Assembly: GCF_003316695.1 (NCBI RefSeq)
Contig: NZ_PDKB01000010.1
Coordinates: 38,574-102,573, forward strand
Length of the DNA stretch: 64,000 bases
Direction: 5' to 3'
Source: Aliarcobacter vitoriensis
Lineage (GTDB): Bacteria; Campylobacterota; Campylobacteria; Campylobacterales; Arcobacteraceae
Below the pieces are notes generated by a model, which had not been told where the DNA came from, searched no databases, and saw only the letters and a program-made list of their open reading frames with translations. Shown one piece after another: positions 52,808 through 61,370 of the stretch (positions are counted from its first letter, which is position 1; the number at the start of each line of letters is the position of its first letter). The translations under genes were made by a program, and so were the position numbers.

Positions 52808-54868
52808 TTAGAATTTATAAGAAACAGATGCTAAGAAAGTTCTAGGAGTTCCTACATATACTCTTGTCCCCCTTGCATCACTAATAAGTGAACCATCAAC
52901 ATATTCTTTATCAGTTAAGTTTTGTACACTTAAGTTTGCTCTCCAATTACCTTTTTTATACCCAATAGTTGCATTGTAAGTGATTACTGAATCAAGTTCT
53001 ATACTATTTGTTTCATTTGCATATTTACTACCCAAATATTTAACTCCACCACCTATATAAAAATCAGGAAGATTAATTGAAGCTAATTTATAAGTTGTAA
53101 ACAGATTTGCAGTATGGTTTGGAATATTTATTAAATCATTATTGTTAACATCTTTATTTTTTGTATCAACATATCCATAAGAAGCAATAAGAGATAAATT
53201 TTCTGTGATATCTCCACTTAAATCAAGTTCAAAACCTTTACTTTCTTGTTTTCCACTTGCTTTATAGTAAAAAATAGGACTCCCTATAACTATATCACGA
53301 GTAGCAACATTTTCTTTTTCTATTTTAAAAATAGAAGCAGATAAATCAAATTTATCATCAAATAGTTTTTGTTTAATTCCAAGTTCATATCCTTTCCCTT
53401 TCTCTGGGTCTAAGACATTTCCATTTTTATCAATACTTGTAGTCGGTGTAAATGATTGAGAATAATTTGTAAAAATAGTTGTTTGTGGAGTTACATGATA
53501 AACTAAACCAAATGATGGAGTTGTAGCATCACTTTTTTGACTATTTTGAGGTTTTACTTCATCATATCTAATTCCAGCACTAAAAATTATAGAGTCAGTT
53601 ATATTTATATTATTTTGTAAAAATATTCCATAACTTTCTACACTATTTTTTGGTACTGACATATTTGCTGCATTTGGATGGTCTTTTAAATTTGTAAGAT
53701 GTTCATAATTTGGATTTGAAAAATTTATAGGATAAAATGTATTCATATCTGCAAACATAATTTGTTCTGAATAAGCTTTGTTATAATCAGCTCCAATAGT
53801 AAATCTATTCTTTATACCAAATATATCAAATTCTTTATTTAAAGTATATTGAGAAGCATGTTCTTGATATTTTTGGTTTTGTATAGCAAAGAATCTTAAT
53901 AAATTACCTGTTGCTTCTTGATACATAAATGGGAATGCAACATTTTCATTTTCTCCAACATAATCAATATATCTATATCTAAAATTAGAACTCCAAGTAT
54001 CAAAAATACTATCTAAATCAAAACCAGCAATTTTTTGTGTTTTTTCAAACTCTTCATCAGGATGTGAACTCATATTTTTTATAGGAGCTACTAGTTTTCC
54101 TTTATTATTTACATAAGTTCCAAAATTTGATGGAGTTTTTTCATCTGTATATTCAGTTACAAAAGTAATAGTATTATTATCATTGATATTATAAGCTAAG
54201 CTAGGAGCTATAAATATTTTATTTGTATCTGTATTGCTATTTGTCCAACCTTCATCATATTTTAAAACAGATGTTAATCTAAAATATAAAGATTTGTCAT
54301 CATTCAAACTTCCTCCAATATCAAGTTTTGGACTATAAGATGGATTGTCTGTGGCTTCAAATTCTATTGAAGCCAAAGAGTTTTTTGTAGGTTTTTTTGT
54401 AACTAAATTTACTAATCCACCTGGACTTGATTGTCCATATTGTAAACTGTCAGGACCTTTTAAAACTTCAACTGCTTCAAGATTAAAAATTTCTGGATGT
54501 GCTAGTTTATTTGTAAATCTTATTCCGTCAAATAAAATAGGAACTCCTGAAAAACCTCTCATTGATATATCATTTGTTCTTCCATGATTATCGCCTGTGT
54601 AAACCGTATTTGATGACATGGTTATAATATTTTCAACATTTTGAGAAGATGAATCTTCTATAAAATTTTTATTAAAAGTTTGAATAGATTTTGCTGTATC
54701 TTCTTTTGACATTTGAGTTCTATTTAACTCTATTTTACTTTGATAATTATAGCTTGTAGAACTATTTACTGTAATTTCATCTAGTCTTGTAGTTTCATTT
54801 GCATTTAGGAGACTTTCACTACTAATAGTTAAAATTGTAGCAACAGATAGTGCCATTTTTATTTTCAT
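52808..54868 (-). CDS. TonB-dependent siderophore receptor
   Basis: Outer-membrane ferri-siderophore receptor of 686 aa. A signal peptide (about residues 1-23) precedes a likely TonB box DEITVNSS, then the plug domain (about 45-165) with VEVLKGPDSLQYGQSSPGGLVNLVTKKP features such as LQYGQSSPGG, and the 22-strand barrel ending LASVSYKF with a terminal Phe. The plug motif is that of the ferrichrome/pyoverdine/catecholate receptor group; the ligand cannot be named. First gene of a four-gene operon with the DUF3649-like, PepSY and periplasmic proteins. Confidence 0.94.
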   Translation of the reverse strand: MKIKMALSVATILTISSESLLNANETTRLDEITVNSSTSYNYQSKIELNRTQMSKEDTAKSIQTFNKNFIEDSSSQNVENIITMSSNTVYTGDNHGRTNDISMRGFSGVPILFDGIRFTNKLAHPEIFNLEAVEVLKGPDSLQYGQSSPGGLVNLVTKKPTKNSLASIEFEATDNPSYSPKLDIGGSLNDDKSLYFRLTSVLKYDEGWTNSNTDTNKIFIAPSLAYNINDNNTITFVTEYTDEKTPSNFGTYVNNKGKLVAPIKNMSSHPDEEFEKTQKIAGFDLDSIFDTWSSNFRYRYIDYVGENENVAFPFMYQEATGNLLRFFAIQNQKYQEHASQYTLNKEFDIFGIKNRFTIGADYNKAYSEQIMFADMNTFYPINFSNPNYEHLTNLKDHPNAANMSVPKNSVESYGIFLQNNINITDSIIFSAGIRYDEVKPQNSQKSDATTPSFGLVYHVTPQTTIFTNYSQSFTPTTSIDKNGNVLDPEKGKGYELGIKQKLFDDKFDLSASIFKIEKENVATRDIVIGSPIFYYKASGKQESKGFELDLSGDITENLSLIASYGYVDTKNKDVNNNDLINIPNHTANLFTTYKLASINLPDFYIGGGVKYLGSKYANETNSIELDSVITYNATIGYKKGNWRANLSVQNLTDKEYVDGSLISDARGTRVYVGTPRTFLASVSYKF

Positions 54869-54904
54869 TCTCTTTTCCTTTTATTTAATTTTTTAGATTG
54901 GAAT

Positions 54905-54931
54905 AGTATAAAAATAAATAGTTGTTATCAA
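54905..54931 (-). promoter_or_regulatory. Promoter of the TonB receptor operon
   Basis: TATACT (54905-54910) as -10 and TTGATA (54926-54931) as a possible -35 with a short 15-base spacer. The sub-optimal spacer would suit a promoter that needs an activator. The leader runs 36 bases to the ATG. Confidence 0.5.
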
Positions 54932-54945
54932 TATTTAAGAATCAT

Positions 54946-54980
54946 AAAAAGGAAAAATTAAACTAAAAAAGGGAAATTTA
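54946..54980. promoter_or_regulatory. Direct repeats upstream of the TonB receptor promoter, probable AraC operator
   Basis: Two copies of AAAAAGGRAAAWTTA start at 54946 and 54966, 20 bases (two helical turns) apart, just upstream of the receptor's -35. AraC-type proteins typically bind such direct repeats as tandem half-sites. The AraC-family regulator gene ends immediately next to them. Confidence 0.5.
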
Positions 54981-54987
54981 TAATATT

Positions 54988-55968
54988 TTAATAAGCAGTA
55001 AATTGTTTTTTATATTCACTTGGAGTTATTTTGAAATAGTCGGTAAATAATTTACTAAAGTATCCAGAGTGTTTATAGCCAACTTTTAAAGCAACTTCAT
55101 TTATATTAAAATCATCTTTTAACAATTCTTTTGCTACTTCGAGCCTTCTTTTTTGAAGCATGTCTAATATAGTCATTTTAAAATATTGTTTAAAATCTTT
55201 TTTAAGATAACACTCATTTGTTGCAGATTTGTAAGCAATATCTTTTATAGAAAGATTTGAACTGTACTCTTTCATAATTATATCTTTAGCTCTTTCTAAA
55301 CTTGAAAGTCTATTTTTGTCATAATTTATAAAATCATTATTCAAAACTTTTGCTATTTTTTCTACAGTATAGTGAAGTAAATTCATACTTTTTGATTCTA
55401 AATACAGGTTTTTCAATAGATCTTCATCAAAACAACTACTATTAAGTGTATTTAAAATTTCAAATTGTTCTAAATCAATATTTCCATTGTATATATGAGT
55501 TCTCATTTTTATATAAGCTTCATTCATATAACTTTTTATATTTTCAATAGGAGAACCGAGTTTTAAAAAAAGTTCTTTTTTAATTGCTATCATAAAAGTT
55601 GTATAATTTTTACCTTTTTTTAAATGATTTTGAGCATAATATTTATCAGAAATAAGTTCTAAAAAGAAATCATTAGTTCTTAATTTAAATTCTTTGTCTT
55701 CAAATGTATAATTAAGAGGTTCTCCTAGATTGAAAATAAAAGTTGCTCCTGCAACTCCACCACTTTGTTCGATTAATGTAATATCTTGGTTTGGAGTAAA
55801 ATTTCTAATTAAAACAGCTATACCATTGCCCATATCATACCAAAAATATTTTCCATCTCCTAAATTTTTATTTATAGATCTTATATGGATTAATCTTTCA
55901 AATGGATTCAATATCTCTTTTTCTAATTCAACAAAAGTACAAAATTCAACCTTTGGAATACTACTCAT
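54988..55968 (-). CDS. AraC-family regulator of the iron cluster (PchR-like)
   Basis: A 326-aa transcription factor. The C-terminal AraC domain (about residues 225-326) has helix-turn-helix units SIKDIAYKSATNECYLKKDF and NINEVALKVGYKHSGYFSKLF followed by KITPSEYKK. The N-terminal part has a beta-rich sensor region of the kind seen in siderophore-responsive regulators such as PchR. It is encoded between fbpC (21 bases upstream) and the receptor operon. Inference: ferri-siderophore-dependent activator of the receptor genes. Confidence 0.9.
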   Translation of the reverse strand: MSSIPKVEFCTFVELEKEILNPFERLIHIRSINKNLGDGKYFWYDMGNGIAVLIRNFTPNQDITLIEQSGGVAGATFIFNLGEPLNYTFEDKEFKLRTNDFFLELISDKYYAQNHLKKGKNYTTFMIAIKKELFLKLGSPIENIKSYMNEAYIKMRTHIYNGNIDLEQFEILNTLNSSCFDEDLLKNLYLESKSMNLLHYTVEKIAKVLNNDFINYDKNRLSSLERAKDIIMKEYSSNLSIKDIAYKSATNECYLKKDFKQYFKMTILDMLQKRRLEVAKELLKDDFNINEVALKVGYKHSGYFSKLFTDYFKITPSEYKKQFTAY

Positions 55969-55989
55969 AAAAATATCCTTTGTTATAAA

Positions 55990-56922
55990 TCAAAAATTTA
56001 AAACTTTATCTTCAAAACTTAAATTTATAGTTTCTCCAATATTAGGGCTTCTATCAAAACTAGTTATCAATAAATCTTGCCCATTAACCTCTGCTATGAT
56101 TTCATTAAAATTTCCATAAAAAATATTTTCTTTTACGATAGCTTTTATATTTCCATTTTCACAAATTTTTATATTTTCAGGGCGAATATAAGAATTATCT
56201 CCTATTTTTGTAAATTTTCCTAAAAAATTTGCACAATATAAATTAGATGGATTATGATAAAGCTCTTTTGAAGTTCCAACTTGAAGAACATCACCACCAA
56301 ACATAATAGCAATTCTATCTGATAAAAAAAATGCATCTTCCTTATCATGAGTTATAAAAAGTGCTGTTATATTGAAAGATTTTATCATCTCTTTTAATTC
56401 AGTTCTTAGAATATTTCTTAATTCTGTATCTATGTTACTTAAAGGTTCATCTAAAAGTAATATTTTTGGTTTATTTATAATAGCACGTGCTAGTGCAACA
56501 CGCTGTTGTTGTCCTCCACTTAATTCATGTGGATATTTAGTTTCATGACCCTTTAGTTTTGTTTTTTCTAAAATATCTTCTAGTTCCTTTTTTGAAGCAT
56601 TGCTTCCAAAAAGTATATTTGAAGATACATCAAGATGTGGAAGTAGGGCATAATTTTGAAAAACTATTGCAACTTCTCTATCTCTTGGTTCTAAATTTAT
56701 ATTATTTGAAAAAACCAATTGTTCATCAATAAAAATTTCACCTTCATCAGGCTTTTCAAGTCCAGCTAACATTCTTAAAAATGTAGTTTTTCCACTACCA
56801 CTAGTACCTAAAATAGTAAAGATTTCACCTTCATTAAAAGATAAATTTATATTATTTGCTACACAAACATTACCTTTACAAAATGATTTTTTTAAATTTC
56901 TTATATCTACAATTTTTTTCAT
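55990..56922 (-). CDS. fbpC: Ferric iron ABC transporter, ATP-binding protein
   Basis: ATPase of an FbpABC-type ferric importer, 310 aa. It has Walker A LGTSGSGKTTFLR (about residues 35-47), Q-loop VFQNYALLPH, signature LSGGQQQRVALARA (about 129), Walker B ILLLDEPLSNID and switch His FITHDK. The C-terminal 90 residues (YIRPENIKICENG onward) form a TOBE-like regulatory domain. It overlaps fbpB by four bases. The closest subfamily is FbpC/PotA-like; the neighbouring FbpA settles iron. Confidence 0.92.
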   Translation of the reverse strand: MKKIVDIRNLKKSFCKGNVCVANNINLSFNEGEIFTILGTSGSGKTTFLRMLAGLEKPDEGEIFIDEQLVFSNNINLEPRDREVAIVFQNYALLPHLDVSSNILFGSNASKKELEDILEKTKLKGHETKYPHELSGGQQQRVALARAIINKPKILLLDEPLSNIDTELRNILRTELKEMIKSFNITALFITHDKEDAFFLSDRIAIMFGGDVLQVGTSKELYHNPSNLYCANFLGKFTKIGDNSYIRPENIKICENGNIKAIVKENIFYGNFNEIIAEVNGQDLLITSFDRSPNIGETINLSFEDKVLNF

Positions 56923-58487
56923 TTTCTTCTTCTTACAAATTTTGAATTTAATAATAAAACTGCAACAGCAGTCGTTAAAACAAGGATTAATGAAGGGAAC
57001 CCAGTTTTATAAAGCATTTCATTTGTTGCTAATTCATATATTCTTATAGCTAAAGTATCAAAGTTAAATGGTCGTAAAATCAGTGTTGCAGGAAGCTCTT
57101 TAGCTATATCTATATAAAGTATTAAAAAACCACTTATTAAATAAGGTTTTAAAAGTGGTAGATAAATTTTAAAAATAGATTGAACTTCATTTTTACAAAA
57201 TATTTTACTTGCATCATCTATACTAGCATCTATTTTACTAAAGCCATTCTCAACTGAACCAATACTTGATGCAAAATATCTAGTAGTGTAAGCAAAAATT
57301 AAAATTATAAATGAGCCACTAAAGAAATATATTCCTAGACTATTATCTATAAAATTTGCAATAATAATCAACCCAACAGCAACAACTGCTCCAGGGATTG
57401 AATATCCTAATATGGATAATTTGTGAGTAATATTTGATATTCTTGAAGGAAATTTTCTTATAAAATAAACTATACAAAATGCTAGAAGTACTATAAATAA
57501 ACTTGATATAATATTTAAATTTAAAGTATTAAATAATAAATCAAATGCTTCAAAATCTAAAGTGTGAATATCCAAGTAAGTCCAATAAATTAAAATGGCA
57601 GTTGGAATAAATAGTGTAAAAGAACTGATAAAAAAAGATACTAAAAATGCTAAAAGATTGTATTTCCCAGTCAATTTTATTTTATTAGCTTTTTTTGAAC
57701 TATGAGTTGAACTTGTAAATCTTAATTTTTTCCTAATATTATGTTCGACCAATAAAATAGAAAAAACAAAAACAAGTAGAACAATAGCTACATTTATCGC
57801 TCCAGCTAAATCTCCATAACCAAACCAACTTTTAAAAATACCAACACTAAAAGTTTCTATTCCAAAATATAAAACTGTTCCATAATCACTTAATGTTTCC
57901 ATAATAGCAAGTATTGTTCCTGCAAAAATTGCTGGATAAGACAATGGTAAATATACTTTGAAAAAGGCTTTTATAGGATTTATTTTTTGTAAAGATATTA
58001 ATTCTGTTACTGTTGATGAAAGAGATGCAAAAGATACTCTTGCTAAAATATAAACATAAGGAAACATTGCTATTGTAAATATAAAAATTGCTCCACTCAT
58101 ATTTAAAATATCAAGTTTTATTGATGTATTATTTAGTATTTGTGATAAAAGACCACGAAATTCAAAAAATCCAACATAAGTATATCCAAAAATATAAGCT
58201 GGATAAGCTAAAGGTAAAACAAAACAAATAGCGAAAAATTTACTTCCAAAATATGTAAATCTTGCACTTAAATATGATGTTATAGTTCCTATGATGATTA
58301 CAAAAATAGCCGTTCCTAAAATCAAATGAGTAGTGTTTAATGTATACTCTATTAAGAAATCACTTTGTAGAAACTCTTTATTAAATGAACCACTAAATAT
58401 AAAATATGCTATTAAGATTAATATTGGTAAGGCTATACATAGCCCCAAAACTGGAGCTATGTAGAATTTTAAATTTTTTATTTCCAT
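56919..58487 (-). CDS. fbpB: Ferric iron ABC transporter, permease
   Basis: A 522-aa fused permease with two six-helix halves, as usual in FbpB. The coupling loops for FbpC are visible as VYLPLSYPAIFAGTILAIMETLSDYG (about residues 173-198) and the second copy around IYLPLLKPYLISGFLILYIDIAKELPATLILR (about 430-461). It overlaps fbpA by ten bases and fbpC by four, so the three are a tight operon. Confidence 0.93.
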   Translation of the reverse strand: MEIKNLKFYIAPVLGLCIALPILILIAYFIFSGSFNKEFLQSDFLIEYTLNTTHLILGTAIFVIIIGTITSYLSARFTYFGSKFFAICFVLPLAYPAYIFGYTYVGFFEFRGLLSQILNNTSIKLDILNMSGAIFIFTIAMFPYVYILARVSFASLSSTVTELISLQKINPIKAFFKVYLPLSYPAIFAGTILAIMETLSDYGTVLYFGIETFSVGIFKSWFGYGDLAGAINVAIVLLVFVFSILLVEHNIRKKLRFTSSTHSSKKANKIKLTGKYNLLAFLVSFFISSFTLFIPTAILIYWTYLDIHTLDFEAFDLLFNTLNLNIISSLFIVLLAFCIVYFIRKFPSRISNITHKLSILGYSIPGAVVAVGLIIIANFIDNSLGIYFFSGSFIILIFAYTTRYFASSIGSVENGFSKIDASIDDASKIFCKNEVQSIFKIYLPLLKPYLISGFLILYIDIAKELPATLILRPFNFDTLAIRIYELATNEMLYKTGFPSLILVLTTAVAVLLLNSKFVRRRK

Positions 58488-59485
58488 TTCCCTTTTGTTG
58501 CTATTTCAACTGCTTTTTTTGTATATTTTCCAACTTCATTTAAAGGGATAGTATCTTCTTTAAATTCACCCCAAGAAGCAACTATACCAGCTGGTTTTAC
58601 TTTTGGATTTACAGGATATTCATAATTTCCTTGTGCTAAAGCACCTTGTGCATCAACACTTGTTAAAAATTCTATTAATTTTACAGCATTATCTTTATTT
58701 GGAGCAAATTTTGTAACACTAGCCCCTGAAATATTTATATGTGCACCAGTTGTTTCTTGTGAAGGGAAAAATACTCCAATAGATTTTGCTATTTCTTCAT
58801 CAACTTTATCACCACTATTTGCCATAACTCCAACATAATAAGAGTTTACAATAGCAATATCAGCTTCTCCAGAAGCTACTGCTCTTATTTGATCTTTGTC
58901 AGCACCTTTTGGATTTCTTGCAAAGTTTTCAACTAAACCTTTTACGAACTCTAATGCTTTATTTTCTCCATGATGAGCAATAATTGAAGCTAATAAAGAT
59001 TTATTATAAGCGTGAGTTGAAGTTCTAGTTATAACTTTACCTTTAAATTGTGGTTTTGTAATAGAAAAATAGTCTCCTAAATCTTTAGGGTTTACAGTTT
59101 TTGGGTTATAAACAAAAAGTCTTGCTCTTTTTGTAAGAGAGAACCATTTCCCATCTTCATCTCTTAAATGACTTGGAATATTTTCTTCTAAAGTTTTTGA
59201 TTCTACTTTCTGAAGTAAATCTCTTTGTTTTGCATCATATAAATTTCCAATATCAGCAGTGATAAGTATATCAGCAGGAGAATTTGCTCCTTCAATAGCT
59301 AATCTTGAAACTAACTCTTCAGCTTTTGCTGTTACCAAATTTACCTTAATACCTGTTTTTTCTTCAAATTGTTTGAATAAAATTTTATCTGAATCGTAAT
59401 GTCTTTGAGAATAAACATTTACTTCATTGTTTGCAAATAGAAAACTTGAAAGTAAAAGTGAACTTAATGCTAATTTTTTAATCAT
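58478..59485 (-). CDS. fbpA: Ferric iron-binding periplasmic protein
   Basis: Periplasmic substrate-binding protein that hands free Fe3+ to FbpBC. The 335-aa precursor has a signal peptide (MIKKLALSSLLLSSFLFA) and begins NEVNVYSQRHYDSDK, matching the Campylobacter FbpA class, with an iron-ligand Tyr pair in NSYYVGVMA (about residue 213). I choose the ATG at 59485 because GGAG lies six bases upstream; an ATG 12 bases earlier overlaps that site. First gene of fbpABC-araC. Confidence 0.93.
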   Translation of the reverse strand: MIKKLALSSLLLSSFLFANNEVNVYSQRHYDSDKILFKQFEEKTGIKVNLVTAKAEELVSRLAIEGANSPADILITADIGNLYDAKQRDLLQKVESKTLEENIPSHLRDEDGKWFSLTKRARLFVYNPKTVNPKDLGDYFSITKPQFKGKVITRTSTHAYNKSLLASIIAHHGENKALEFVKGLVENFARNPKGADKDQIRAVASGEADIAIVNSYYVGVMANSGDKVDEEIAKSIGVFFPSQETTGAHINISGASVTKFAPNKDNAVKLIEFLTSVDAQGALAQGNYEYPVNPKVKPAGIVASWGEFKEDTIPLNEVGKYTKKAVEIATKGKWK

Positions 59486-59570
59486 TATATACTCCATTTT
59501 TTAATTTGAACTTGAATGATATAATATTTAAACTTTAAAAAAAGTTATAGTAAGAATGGTTATTAGGATG

Positions 59571-59589
59571 TTGTAATTATATATTACAA
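59571..59589 (-). promoter_or_regulatory. 19-base palindrome upstream of fbpA
   Basis: TTGTAATTATATATTACAA: arms TTGTAAT and ATTACAA around a 5-base centre. It lies about 50 bases upstream of the likely minus-strand -10 (TATTATATC near 59517-59527) of fbpA. A metalloregulator or other dimeric repressor/activator is the likely ligand. The surrounding gap 59498-59666 contains no gene that I can see. Confidence 0.45.
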
Positions 59590-59666
59590 ACTCCTATACT
59601 TTCTTCCAGCATTTTTAATTTTAATAAATTCTAGGTTATTGTATTTTCTATTGATTTCATAAACTA

Positions 59667-60443
59667 CTATACCTCTTGTATTTGTCTAACATATTTTAAA
59701 AATATTTTTTTTGGTACAAATGGTATTATTCTTATCATTATATTTTGAAAACAACCAACACCAGAAATTTTATCTAACTCACCTTTTATCATGGCATTAT
59801 AACCATCTTGAGCAACACTTAGTGCAGAAACAGCCTTATCCAAAAGTTTTGTTTTATCAACTCCTGAAGTTGCACCAAAATTGGTTTTGGTTGCACCTGG
59901 AAGCAAATTTGTAACTGTAATATTTGTATCATATAATTCTTCACTTAATGCATTTCCCCATGAAGTTACATAAGCTTTTGTTGCATAATATACTGCTTGA
60001 AGTGGTCCAGGTAGTAATGAAGCAATTGAAGATATATTTAAAATCTTTCCACTATTTCTTTTTTTCATATCAGATAAAAATAAATATGTTAGTTCTGTTA
60101 CAGCTATTATATTAAGATTAATCATGTGAGATTGTCTTTCCCAAGAAAGTTCATCAAATTTACCTAATAATCCAAATCCTGCATTGTTAAATAAATATTC
60201 TATATTAATATTTAAAGCCTTTACTTTTTCATATACCTCTTTAGCTGATCCTATAACTGATAAATCAATTATTATATTTACAACTTTTACTGAAAATTTA
60301 AATTCTAATTCATTTTTTAAACTTATCAAACTATCTTCATTTCTTGCTACTAAAACTAAATCTCCACCTTTACTTGCATGAATCTTAGCTAATTCTTTTC
60401 CTATTCCTGAACTTGCACCAGTTATTAAAGCTACATTTTTCAT
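59667..60443 (-). CDS. Short-chain dehydrogenase/reductase
   Basis: A classical SDR of 258 aa: cofactor loop TGASSGIGKELA (residues 8-19), NNAGFGLLGKF near 90, catalytic ISSIASLLP Ser and YYATKAYVTSWG Tyr/Lys (about 153-157). The C-terminal 30 residues are hydrophobic and basic (MIRIIPFVPKKIFLKYVRQ), hinting at membrane association, as in the DltE/SDR-type group. The substrate is unknown. Good SD AAAGGAATAAA. It is divergent from a TetR gene with a palindrome between, so it is very probably the regulated target. Confidence 0.88.
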   Translation of the reverse strand: MKNVALITGASSGIGKELAKIHASKGGDLVLVARNEDSLISLKNELEFKFSVKVVNIIIDLSVIGSAKEVYEKVKALNINIEYLFNNAGFGLLGKFDELSWERQSHMINLNIIAVTELTYLFLSDMKKRNSGKILNISSIASLLPGPLQAVYYATKAYVTSWGNALSEELYDTNITVTNLLPGATKTNFGATSGVDKTKLLDKAVSALSVAQDGYNAMIKGELDKISGVGCFQNIMIRIIPFVPKKIFLKYVRQIQEV

Positions 60444-60506
60444 TTTATTCCTTTATTATTTAAACCATACTCAAAAGTTTAGTGTAAGAAATCTTAAATA
60501 TTAATT

Positions 60507-60525
60507 AAACTAAACGGTTTAGTTT
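60507..60525. promoter_or_regulatory. Perfect palindromic operator between the SDR and TetR genes
   Basis: AAACTAAACGGTTTAGTTT: two perfect 9-base arms around a central G. It lies in the 119-base divergent promoter region, next to the likely -35 of the TetR gene. A half-site AGTTTAGTG occurs nearby at 60476-60484. This is the form expected for a TetR-family dimer site. Confidence 0.7.
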
Positions 60526-60562
60526 GAATAGCCCTTAAGTTTTTATTTGTTAAAATTCTATT

Positions 60563-61168
60563 ATGAAAAGAAATAGACCATTAAATCAAGAAAAAAGAAA
60601 TGCTATTATAAAAGCTGCTATTGAAGAATTTTATACAAGAGGGTATGAAGCTTCTAGTATGGATACAATATCTAAGGAGGCTAATGTCTCTAAAGCTACT
60701 GTATATAATCATTTTAAAAATAAAGAAGATCTATTCTTAGCATTAGCACATATATTACTTGAAAAACTTGAAAAGAGTTTTCAATATGAATATGATAATA
60801 ACAAAACAATAGAATTTCAATTAAAAGAAATTGCGTATAAAGAATTAGAGTTTTTAAATGACAATGAAAATATGAAATTAATTCAAATTTTAACAGTTGT
60901 AATGATTCAAAAAAATGAGATTGGTTTAAAATTATTGGCTTATGAAAGAGATGACTGTATGGATATGACTTCAAAATGGTTTGAGAAAGCTAAAGAAAAT
61001 AAAAAATTAGATTTTGAAAGTTCTTTATTTGTATCTAAACAGTTTATAGGAATGATTAAATCATTTGCTTTTTATCCACAAATCTATGGTGCAGCTAAAT
61101 TGACATCTGATGAACAAAATAACTTAGTAGAAAAAGCTGTGCAGATGATAATAAAACAATATAGTTAA
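60563..61168 (+). CDS. TetR/AcrR-family transcriptional regulator
   Basis: A 201-aa repressor-type protein. The N-terminal HTH (about residues 9-56) has NAIIKAAIEEFYTRGYEASSMDTISKEANVSKATVYNHFKNKEDLF, shown by pieces such as EANVSKATVYNHFKNKEDLF; the C-terminal ligand domain is typical TetR_C in size. No SD precedes the ATG, and a TAAAAT box ends six bases upstream, suggesting a leaderless mRNA. It probably represses itself and the divergent SDR through the palindrome between them. The inducer is unknown. Confidence 0.92.
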   Translation: MKRNRPLNQEKRNAIIKAAIEEFYTRGYEASSMDTISKEANVSKATVYNHFKNKEDLFLALAHILLEKLEKSFQYEYDNNKTIEFQLKEIAYKELEFLNDNENMKLIQILTVVMIQKNEIGLKLLAYERDDCMDMTSKWFEKAKENKKLDFESSLFVSKQFIGMIKSFAFYPQIYGAAKLTSDEQNNLVEKAVQMIIKQYS

Positions 61169-61196
61169 ATATTATTAATTTACATATCATAAAAAT

Positions 61197-61306
61197 TTGA
61201 GATTAAACATCAATTAGATATAATCAAGAACTTTTATGCTACTTTTAGCGTACTCTTATAAACTGTATAAAATACTAAAATGAGTAGTAATTAATTAGCA
61301 TGATTT
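61197..61306 (+). promoter_or_regulatory. Promoter and long stem-loop leader upstream of pabA
   Basis: TTGAGA (61197-61202) and TATAAT (61219-61224), 16 bases apart, make a good sigma-70 promoter 146 bases before the next gene. The leader can fold as ATGCTA / TAGCAT (61236 and 61296) enclosing TACTC / GAGTA (61251 and 61282), and the stem is followed by TTTTT. It could be an attenuating leader or a small RNA. The remainder of the gap 61169-61370 shows no gene. Confidence 0.45.
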
Positions 61307-61370
61307 TTAATATTTTAGAATAAATTTTGTATAAATCCATAGAAAATATGGCTTAAAGGATAAAAATAAA

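Noticed and set aside
54978..54995. TTATAATATTTTAATAA near the end of the AraC gene as a Fur box
   Set aside because: The arms are not symmetrical and it is a generic AT-rich sequence overlapping a coding end; the direct repeats beside it are a better regulatory candidate.
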